A stretch of 64,000 nt of DNA from Zoogloea sp041914405 (lineage in GTDB: Bacteria; Pseudomonadota; Gammaproteobacteria; Burkholderiales; Rhodocyclaceae): positions 14,799 through 78,798 of the forward strand of contig NZ_JAYSDK010000026.1 in assembly GCF_041914405.1 (NCBI RefSeq), read 5' to 3'. This document shows, piece by piece, positions 35,631-42,253 of the stretch (its first letter is position 1; every line of letters begins with the position of its first letter). The position numbers were made by a program, and so were the translations under genes. Below the pieces are notes generated by a model that was not told the origin of the DNA, searched no databases, and saw nothing but the letters and a program-made list of their open reading frames with translations.

Positions 35631-36125
35631 TCAGTCCGCCGCGGGTTGCCAGCCGGGATGCTCGAAGTAGGTACCGTAGGCCTGCAGAGCCTTCTGCAGG
35701 CGGGCGGCACCGGCGTGACGTTGGCCGGGCGTCTTGCCGCGCATCATCTCGGCGCCGCCCAGCATGTCGGCAATGATGAGGTGCAGCATTTCATCGGCCT
35801 CGGGGGCCAGCCGGCAGTGCTCGACGGCATAGGCGATCTTCCGCTCGACGGTGCTGGCGAGGGCCGTGTAGTCGCGTTTGCCGAAGCGTTCCCGGTGAAT
35901 GGCCGGCAGCGCGTCGGCCAGCGCCTGGTTGATGTCGCCCATGACCTGCCGCAGCGGGGCGTCCGTCTCCCAGCGGGCGCCAGCGTTCAGATGCAGCCCG
36001 GCGGCCGGAGCGGCACCGTGGTGTTCGTGATGATGGTGGGCGTCGGCGGCGAAGGATGCCTGGCCGGGTACGGTCAGCAGCGTGAGCGCGCCGAGCGCCA
36101 GGGTGATCCACGGTCTGTTCTGCAT
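35631..36125 (-). CDS. His-rich exported protein of unknown function
   Basis: 164 residues with a Sec signal (MQNRPWITLALGALTLLTVPGQASFA). The mature N-terminus is histidine-rich (ADAHHHHEHHG), suggesting metal binding. The rest is helical: WETDAPLRQVMGDINQALADALPAIH, TALASTVERKIAYAVEHCRLAPEADEMLHLIIADMLGGAEMM. I do not recognise a characterised family. The ATG at 36125 was chosen because it opens the signal peptide. Confidence 0.7.
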   Translation of the reverse strand: MQNRPWITLALGALTLLTVPGQASFAADAHHHHEHHGAAPAAGLHLNAGARWETDAPLRQVMGDINQALADALPAIHRERFGKRDYTALASTVERKIAYAVEHCRLAPEADEMLHLIIADMLGGAEMMRGKTPGQRHAGAARLQKALQAYGTYFEHPGWQPAAD

Positions 36126-36248
36126 GTCTTTCTTCCGCGTAGTGGGGCTGGGAGCAGGCATTGTCGGCCAAGCCGGTGGCCAGGGCTTTAACCGGTATCA
36201 AGGGTGGCCCGGATCCCGCGTTATCGCGCCTTGCCGGCCCGGCATTGC

Positions 36249-36266
36249 TATAGTTCGGGCCCGAAC
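36249..36266 (+). promoter_or_regulatory. Palindromic operator-like site overlapping a -10 element
   Basis: A perfect 14-bp palindrome GTTCGGGCCCGAAC (36253-36266) abuts a TATAGT -10-like hexamer (36249-36254), 25 bp before the next gene. The position would let a dimeric regulator block transcription. No convincing -35 at normal spacing. Confidence 0.4.
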
Positions 36267-36290
36267 ACGCATCAATCAGTGAGACGAAAA

Positions 36291-36704
36291 ATGGCCAAGC
36301 AGGTGAGCAAGGTTTTCCAACACATCGACTTCGCGATCTGGCACGTGCCCCAGGCGGGCGGCTATGTGTACGAAGCGGCCGGCGTGGAACTCGACGACGA
36401 CACCTACCAGGACAGCCCGTTTGAAGACAGCTACGAAGCGGCGCTGGAGGCGGCCTGCGAACTCTACGACGTGGAGATCGGCAGCCTGGGCGCCGAGCTG
36501 CCGGTGGTGTACGCCAACCGTTTGTTCAGCGTGTATGCGACGCCGGATGGGGAGTTCCTGTTCCACTTCGCCAGTGAGGACAGCGAGGCGCCGACGCTGG
36601 CCAGCTACGCCGGCCTGCCGGGGCCGCTTTTCGATAGCCGGGAAGAGGCCATCATCGCGGCCTTCGAGCAGGATCTGGAGCGCCGCAGCGAGCGGGCGGA
36701 CTGA
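36291..36704 (+). CDS. Acidic hypothetical protein
   Basis: 137 residues, strongly acidic, without signal or membrane segments. Starts MAKQVSKVFQHIDFAIWHVPQAGG; contains VELDDDTYQDSPFEDSYEAALEAACELYD and ends with a helical EEAIIAAFEQDLERRSERAD. I do not recognise the family. Real coding is supported by its consistent frame, flanking terminator and a palindromic site just upstream. Confidence 0.65.
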   Translation: MAKQVSKVFQHIDFAIWHVPQAGGYVYEAAGVELDDDTYQDSPFEDSYEAALEAACELYDVEIGSLGAELPVVYANRLFSVYATPDGEFLFHFASEDSEAPTLASYAGLPGPLFDSREEAIIAAFEQDLERRSERAD

Positions 36705-36750
36705 GCGTTCCGCGATCTGATTCCCGCTGTGGCGGGATGACGGATTGAAT

Positions 36751-36797
36751 GCGAAAGGGGCGGGCGCCGTGTGGTCGGCGGCCCGCCCCTTTTTCGC
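36751..36797. terminator. Bidirectional terminator between convergent genes
   Basis: GCGAAAGGGGCGGGC (36751-36765) pairs with GCCCGCCCC and TTTTTCGC (36781-36797). A run of A on one side and T on the other lets it serve both the acidic protein gene and the leftward thioredoxin gene. Confidence 0.85.
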
Positions 36798-36808
36798 TGG
36801 AGCGCGGC

Positions 36809-37450
36809 TCAGTCGGCGTATTTCACCGAGCAGCCGTAGGGCTTGGTGCTGGCGTGGGCCACCGGGCGGTTGGCGCCGAGGTCGGCGAGGGCCAGCTTCA
36901 CGTAGTTGTCGGCCTTGGCGATGTCGTCCTTGCGGGCCGACGGGATGCTGTCGATGCCGCCCTTGTACACCAGCTTGCCGGCCGGATCGACGATGAACAG
37001 GTGCGGCGTGGTCTGGGCGCCGTAGAGCTTGCCCAGCTTGCCGTCCGGGTCGAGCACCACGCCGCTCGGCGCGGCGTTGCGGAAGCCGTTGATCTTGATT
37101 GCCGAGGCGCCTTCCACATGGCCCTGCTTGCCGGGGGCCGAGGAGATCACCTGCAGCCACACCACGCCCTTGGCGGTGGCGTCCTTCTGCAGTTGCGGGA
37201 TGTTGCCGCTCTCGTAGTGCTTCACGACGAAGGGGCACTCGTGGTTGGTCCATTCGAGCACTACCGTCTTGCCCTTGTAGGCGGCCAGGCTGACCGGCTT
37301 GCCGTCGGCGCCCTGGGCAGTGAAGGCCGGGGCCGGCTGGCCGATCTCGGCGTTGGCGTGGGCGCTGCCGACGGCGGCCAGCGGCAGGGTGGCGACGGCC
37401 AGCTTGAGCAGGTTGCGGCGGGAGAGCTTGCGGGCGAGGGCGAAGGGCAT
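36809..37450 (-). CDS. Tat-exported thioredoxin-fold (redoxin) protein
   Basis: 213 residues. A twin-arginine signal (LSRRNLLKLAVATLPLAAVGSAHA) places it in the periplasm. The redoxin domain begins EIGQPAPAFTAQGADGKPVSLAAYKGKTVVLEWTNHECPFVVKHY, with a single active-site Cys followed by Pro, and continues SGVVLDPDGKLGKLYGAQTTPHLFIVD with the cis-Pro. Proteins of this type act as thiol peroxidases or reductants. The gene is 5 bp downstream of the DsbD/ScsB-like gene, which could supply its electrons. Confidence 0.85.
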   Translation of the reverse strand: MPFALARKLSRRNLLKLAVATLPLAAVGSAHANAEIGQPAPAFTAQGADGKPVSLAAYKGKTVVLEWTNHECPFVVKHYESGNIPQLQKDATAKGVVWLQVISSAPGKQGHVEGASAIKINGFRNAAPSGVVLDPDGKLGKLYGAQTTPHLFIVDPAGKLVYKGGIDSIPSARKDDIAKADNYVKLALADLGANRPVAHASTKPYGCSVKYAD

Positions 37451-37455
37451 CGTGA

Positions 37456-39648
37456 TTACTCCTTGGCGAGTTTGGGGGAAGCGGTGGCTGGTCCGGCCGC
37501 AGCGATGGCGGACAGGACCGTGGCGGGGGTGAGCAGCTGGGGCAGCACCTGTGGCGCGGTGCTGGCGCCAGCCGGGTAGAGCAGGTACAGCGGCACGCCG
37601 CTGCGCCCGAACTCGGCCAGGTGGGCGGAGATCTGCGGGTCCTGGTTGGTCCAGTCGCCCTTCAGGTAGGTGATGCCGGCCTGGCGGAAGGCGTCGGCCA
37701 CGCCGGCGTCGCTGAGGGCGACCTTCTCGTTGGCCAGGCAGGTGATGCACCAGGCAGCGGTGAAATTGACGAACACCGGCTTGCCGGCGGCGCGCAGTTC
37801 GTCGAAGCGGGCCTTGCTATAGGGCTCCCAGGCGTGCTTGGCGGTGCCGGCCGTGGCTGGGGCCGCGGCATTGGCGGCGCTGGACTGCACGCCGGCATAA
37901 CCGCCGACCAGCGCGGTGAGCAGGGTCAGTACGGCCAGGCCGGTGCTGCCGTGGCGGGCGAACACGTGGGCGTTGCGGCTGCTGTCGTAGAGCCACGCGG
38001 CGAAGGCGATGGCCAGCATGCCGCCCAGCGCGATGGCGATGGCGTTGGGGCCGGCCTGCTGGGCCAGCACCCACACCAGCCACACGGCGGCGCCGTACAT
38101 CGGGAAGGCCAGCGCCTGCTTGACGCGCTCCATCCACACGCCGGGGCGCGGCAGCGCGCGCTGCAGCGCCGGCCAGAAGCACAGCAGCAGGTAGGGCAGG
38201 GCGAGACCCAGGCCAAGGCTGAGGAACACCGCCAGCAGCACCGGCGCAGGCTGGCCCAGCGCGAAGCCGAGGGCGGCGCCCATGAAGGGAGCGGTGCACG
38301 GCGTGGCGACCACCGTGGCCAGCACGCCGGTGAAGAAGCTGCCAGCGTAGCCCGGCTTGTCGGCCAGCGAGGCGCCGATACCGGCCGCCGAACCGCCCAG
38401 CGTGAACACGCCGGACAGGCTGAGGCCGACCGCGAACATCAGGTAGGCCACCGCCAGCACGAAGGGTGGCGACTGGAACTGGAAGCCCCAGCCGACCTGC
38501 GTGCCGCCGGCCTTGAGGGCGATCAGCACGGCGCCGAGGGCCGCGAAGCTGGCCAGCACGCCGGCGGTGTAAGCGAGGCCCTGCAGGCGCACCCGCCGGC
38601 GGTCGTGACCGGCGTGGCGCAGCAGCGACAAGGCCTTGATCGACAGCACCGGGAAGACGCAGGGCATCAGGTTGAGGATTAGCCCGCCGGCGAGGGCCAG
38701 CAGCACGGCCATGCCGACGGAGAGGTCGGCGTTCTCGCCGGTTGGCGTCGCCCCGGCGCTGACCCCGGCGGCGGCCGACACCGGCGCGGCGATGCGGTAG
38801 CCCTGCGTCTGGCCGTCATCGTTGCTGATGCTCAGCACGCCGGCGAGGGTTTCCCCGTCCTTGGGTGGCTCCTCGCCGGGCTTGATATGGATTTCGAGGG
38901 TTTCGCCGACGACGGTGACTGGCTGCGGCGCGTCATGGGCGGTCTTGCCCCACTGCTCGGCGTAGAACCACAGCTCGCCGGGCGCCTGGCTGGCGAAACG
39001 GGCAGCCAGCCGTGCATCGGTGATGCGCAGCGCCAGCGTGTCCTTGCCTACGCGGGCATCGACGGGCCACGGGCTAGTGACGGGAAGGCGGGCGCGGGCC
39101 GCTTCGATCAGCGGGCTGCCGGGGCCGACGGTGCTGCCGGTGGCCTGCACGGGCAGCGTCAGTTCCAGCTCGACCTGCTGCGGGATGCAGGTTTCCTGGC
39201 AGACCAGCCAGTCCACCGTGGCCTTCACCGGAAAGCGTCCGCTTGCCGGCAGATCGGCCGGTGCCGTGACGGTGGTGAGCAGGGTGACTTCGTTCTCGTA
39301 GCCGTAGTTGACCACCGGGCCGAGCTTGAAGCGGCCCGGTATTGGCCACTGGATGTCGCCGGCACGGGCGCCGTTGGGCAGGGTCCACGCGATCTGCGTG
39401 GCGAGGCCGGAGTCGCCGGGATTGACCCAGTAGGTGTGCCAGTGGGGGATGATCTTCTGGCGCACGCCAAGCTGGATCTCGTCGCCGGGGCGGATGGCGG
39501 CGGCGGAGGCGACGAGTTCGGCCTCGACCTGCGCCGTGCTGGCGCGGGACGACGCGGCAAGGCCGGTGTCTGCGGCCAGACTCAAGGCCAGCACGGCCAG
39601 GCCGGAAGCGAAGCGGCGGGCGATCGGAAAGGAGCGCATGGTGGTCAT
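37456..39648 (-). CDS. dsbD: DsbD/ScsB-like thiol:disulfide interchange protein
   Basis: 730 residues. It passes electrons from cytoplasmic thioredoxin to periplasmic thiol proteins. The N-terminal periplasmic domain (IIPHWHTYWVNPGDSG, WLVCQETCIPQQVELEL) is of the ScsB/DsbD-like type with its own CxxxC. The CcdA-like membrane core has both cysteines (LNLMPCVFPVLSIKALSLL and VVATPCTAPFMGAALGF) in about eight helices. The C-terminal thioredoxin domain has NFTAAWCITCLANEKVAL. It is co-directional with the redoxin gene 5 bp away, so the pair probably forms a reductive relay. Length fits ScsB better than classical DsbD (about 570). Confidence 0.88.
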   Translation of the reverse strand: MTTMRSFPIARRFASGLAVLALSLAADTGLAASSRASTAQVEAELVASAAAIRPGDEIQLGVRQKIIPHWHTYWVNPGDSGLATQIAWTLPNGARAGDIQWPIPGRFKLGPVVNYGYENEVTLLTTVTAPADLPASGRFPVKATVDWLVCQETCIPQQVELELTLPVQATGSTVGPGSPLIEAARARLPVTSPWPVDARVGKDTLALRITDARLAARFASQAPGELWFYAEQWGKTAHDAPQPVTVVGETLEIHIKPGEEPPKDGETLAGVLSISNDDGQTQGYRIAAPVSAAAGVSAGATPTGENADLSVGMAVLLALAGGLILNLMPCVFPVLSIKALSLLRHAGHDRRRVRLQGLAYTAGVLASFAALGAVLIALKAGGTQVGWGFQFQSPPFVLAVAYLMFAVGLSLSGVFTLGGSAAGIGASLADKPGYAGSFFTGVLATVVATPCTAPFMGAALGFALGQPAPVLLAVFLSLGLGLALPYLLLCFWPALQRALPRPGVWMERVKQALAFPMYGAAVWLVWVLAQQAGPNAIAIALGGMLAIAFAAWLYDSSRNAHVFARHGSTGLAVLTLLTALVGGYAGVQSSAANAAAPATAGTAKHAWEPYSKARFDELRAAGKPVFVNFTAAWCITCLANEKVALSDAGVADAFRQAGITYLKGDWTNQDPQISAHLAEFGRSGVPLYLLYPAGASTAPQVLPQLLTPATVLSAIAAAGPATASPKLAKE

Positions 39649-39700
39649 CGGGCGGGGCCAGGCCCCGCGCAGAGGCCCCGGCCAGGCCGGGGCGGGTGGA

Positions 39701-40387
39701 TCAGTTGGTAGCGAAGCAGTAGAAGTAGCCGGCGCCGCCGGTGGCGATCAGCGCGTCCTGGCTGCAGCCGCGGCTGCCGTGGGTGGAGTTCCACGACACG
39801 TTGCCGCCGGTGGCGCCGCGGTTGGTGCGGTCGGAGTGGCCCAGCTGCACGCTGCCTTCGCCGCTGCTCGTGTAGTTCTTGCAGGTGTGGTCGGCGGCGT
39901 CGGCGTAGGCGCGGCCGTCGGGCTTGGAGCCGGTGATGATGTCGTGCTGGTTCGGGGTTTCGCCGACGCCCTTGATCGGGTCGCCCTTCTCGGTCAGTGC
40001 GGTGGTGCGGTGCAGGTTGCTGCCCAGCTGGCCCAGCTCGACGGTGTCACCGTGCAGGTGGGCCACGTCGTTGGCGATGATGGCGCCCTTGGCGTTGGCC
40101 CACGGACCCTTGCCGATGCGGTCGCGGGCGTTGACGGCCGGCTGGCCGTCGGCGGCCTGGGTGCTCAGGTAGGCACGCCAGGTCCGGTTGCCGGCGCCGA
40201 CGGCAGCGGCCAGCTTCTGGCAGTGGGCATCGGCGCCGGCTAGGCCGCCCAGGTCGGCACCCTTGCCGAGGCCGACGCTGGTGACGAAGAAGCCGAGGGG
40301 CAGCTTGGGCGCCTCGGCGGCCTGCTGGGCGATGGCGGCGCCGGCGGCGAGGACGAGGGTGGCGGCGATCAGGGTGGTGCGCTTCAT
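39701..40387 (-). CDS. Secreted lectin/endostatin-like protein
   Basis: 228 residues with a Sec signal (MKRTTLIAATLVLAAGAAIAQ). The mature domain FFVTSVGLGKGADLGGLAGADAHCQKLAAAVGAGNRTWRAYLST and the C-terminal GYFYCFATN resemble bacterial proteins annotated as lectin- or endostatin-like, with several cysteines (CQ, CKNY, GCSQ, YCF) likely paired. Function is unknown. It sits between the PepSY gene (upstream, 34 bp) and dsbD; two short GC-rich hairpins separate it from dsbD. Confidence 0.65.
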   Translation of the reverse strand: MKRTTLIAATLVLAAGAAIAQQAAEAPKLPLGFFVTSVGLGKGADLGGLAGADAHCQKLAAAVGAGNRTWRAYLSTQAADGQPAVNARDRIGKGPWANAKGAIIANDVAHLHGDTVELGQLGSNLHRTTALTEKGDPIKGVGETPNQHDIITGSKPDGRAYADAADHTCKNYTSSGEGSVQLGHSDRTNRGATGGNVSWNSTHGSRGCSQDALIATGGAGYFYCFATN

Positions 40388-40421
40388 GCGGTGTTTCCTA
40401 GGTCGGTTGTAAAAGCGGTGT

Positions 40422-41993
40422 TCAGCTTGCCGGGCTGTCGGTAGCCAGGCGCGGTTGGCCGGTGGTCTGGGGCTTGGCCTTGGGTTTCGGCTTGTCGGTT
40501 TCGAAGGTACGGCGCAGGCGCCGCCAGCCGATCACCACGCTGCTGGCGCCAAGGACGACGCCGAGCAGCACCCACACCAGCATCCAGGCGTCCCACAGGG
40601 GGCGCTGGTAGAGCACGCCGAAGTCCCAGTGGTGCAGCGCGGAGTACAGCCAGCGATAGACGCGGCGGCTGTCGTCCTGGCGCAGCAGCAGGCGGCCGTC
40701 CTGCGGGTCGATGTAAAGACGCGTGGCGCCCTTGTCGTCCAGGTCGATGCGGACCACCGGCAGCGGGCGCTCGACGGCGCCCTGGTGATGGCGCGGGTAG
40801 TAGTAGCTGTCGTAGGCGTCGAGGGTGGTCTGGGCGGCGACCTTGCTGCCGGGGGCGAGGCGCCCGGCGGCCTGGGCCAGCGCGGCAGCGTCGAAGCGGC
40901 TTACGCTGGCCTCCGCGTTGTGCGGCTGGCGGCTGCCGTCGGCGGCCTGGGCGACCAGCACGGCCTTGTCGCCGAGACGGCGCCAGGCGAGCTCGACGAC
41001 GCGGCGGCTCTCGTCGGCGGTGACAAAGGCGGACGGGCGCCAGTCGCGCATTACGGCCGGCAGCTCGGCGCCCTGGTAGCGGGCCAGTTCCTCCTTGTTG
41101 GGCGTTGCCGCAGAGAACAGCTGGAAGGGGTTGTTGCTGAGGTAGCCGCTGAGGGCCCATAGCAGCGCGGCGCTGCCGCCGAGCAGGCCGGTCCAGAAGT
41201 GGTACTTGGACCAGAACTCCCGGTAGGGCTGGGTGCGGCCCTCCTTGTAGGTGGGGCGACCGCCCCAGCCCGGCCGCCAGCGCTGCCAGCCGATGATGAG
41301 GCCGGTGAGGCAGGCGGCGAAGGCGATGAAACCGAGCCAGGCCAGCACCGTTCGGCGGGTGTCGGCGCTGAGGCCGGCGGTTTCGAGAGGGCGCAGCAGG
41401 TGGATCCAGTTGCCGGTCCAGTAAAGCACGCGGTCGAGGCGGGTCGAGTCACGCACCACTTCGCCGGTGCGGGCGGAGATCAGCAGCTCCCGCCCGCTGT
41501 CGCCGACGGTGAAGCGATGGAAGGGGCGCAGCGCTTCGTGGTTGCGCACGGCGCTGTCCTGGATGCCGGTGTCGAGGTAGGTCGGCGTTGCTGCAACGGG
41601 CGCGCTGTCGGCGGCCAGCCATTGGGCGGCAATCTGCGCGGCCTCGTCGGCGGAGGTCTCATGCACGCGGCCGTCCGTGGCGGACAGGGCGAAACGGCCG
41701 CCGCGGCTGTCTTCCACCAGCCACAGGGGCTGGCCGGCCTGGCGGACCAGGCGCGCGTCGGTGACGACGGCCTTGCCCTGGGGGCGCTCGGCGGCGCTGC
41801 GCGTCCATGCCTCGCCCAGGCTCAGCCAGCCGAACTCGGGGTTGAGCAGCTCGCGGTGGGCCAGCTGTTCGGTCTTGCCCAGTGCCGACGGGCCGGCGTA
41901 CATGATGACCAGGCCGGACAGGAACCAGATGAACATGAACAGGGCCAGGCCAATGCCCGCCCAGCGGTGGATCTGATACAGGAGACGTTTCAC
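40422..41993 (-). CDS. PepSY-associated transmembrane protein
   Basis: 523 residues with about four membrane segments: RWAGIGLALFMFIWFLSGLVIM at the N-terminus, LAWLGFIAFAACLTGLIIGW, TGLLGGSAALLWALSGYL and MLVWVLLGVVLGASSVVIGW. The periplasmic loops hold PepSY-like repeats (GRELLISARTGEVV, ATRLYIDPQDGRLL). A conserved HRW...HH and His pairs (YSALHHWDFG) suggest haem or metal handling; relatives lie next to TonB receptors and may reduce or transport metal complexes. A sigma-54-type promoter sequence precedes it. Confidence 0.8.
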   Translation of the reverse strand: MKRLLYQIHRWAGIGLALFMFIWFLSGLVIMYAGPSALGKTEQLAHRELLNPEFGWLSLGEAWTRSAAERPQGKAVVTDARLVRQAGQPLWLVEDSRGGRFALSATDGRVHETSADEAAQIAAQWLAADSAPVAATPTYLDTGIQDSAVRNHEALRPFHRFTVGDSGRELLISARTGEVVRDSTRLDRVLYWTGNWIHLLRPLETAGLSADTRRTVLAWLGFIAFAACLTGLIIGWQRWRPGWGGRPTYKEGRTQPYREFWSKYHFWTGLLGGSAALLWALSGYLSNNPFQLFSAATPNKEELARYQGAELPAVMRDWRPSAFVTADESRRVVELAWRRLGDKAVLVAQAADGSRQPHNAEASVSRFDAAALAQAAGRLAPGSKVAAQTTLDAYDSYYYPRHHQGAVERPLPVVRIDLDDKGATRLYIDPQDGRLLLRQDDSRRVYRWLYSALHHWDFGVLYQRPLWDAWMLVWVLLGVVLGASSVVIGWRRLRRTFETDKPKPKAKPQTTGQPRLATDSPAS

Positions 41994-42074
41994 CGGGATG
42001 CCTTTCTTGTGACGGACGACAGGGGCCGGAAACGGAGTTCCGGAATGACGCCGGAGTGGCGATCCCGGTGAATA

Positions 42075-42090
42075 GGCAATCTTGATGCCA
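42075..42090 (-). promoter_or_regulatory. Sigma-54 (-24/-12) promoter match upstream of the PepSY gene
   Basis: Minus-strand TGGCATCAAGATTGCC fits TGGCAC-N5-TTGC with one change (T for C). The GG and GC dinucleotides have the correct 10-bp separation. The start codon lies about 82 bp downstream. Confidence 0.6.
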
Positions 42091-42195
42091 TGCCCTTTGT
42101 GTTGGAGTGGTCTTTGTTATCAAGGGCTTGGAGTTCAGCAGCAGAATCGCTGCTGGAATCGGCGCATGGCGCTGCTGAATTCAAAGCACTCGTAG

Positions 42196-42226
42196 TCAAA
42201 AAGAACCCCCGGGTGGCCCCGGGGGA
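42196..42226 (-). terminator. Terminator of TonB receptor 1
   Basis: On the minus strand CCCCCGG pairs with CCGGGGG around six bases and is followed by TTCTTTTT, 28 bp after the receptor stop. Confidence 0.85.
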
Positions 42227-42253
42227 AATCTCGAGAGACGAGGAGGTTCTTGC

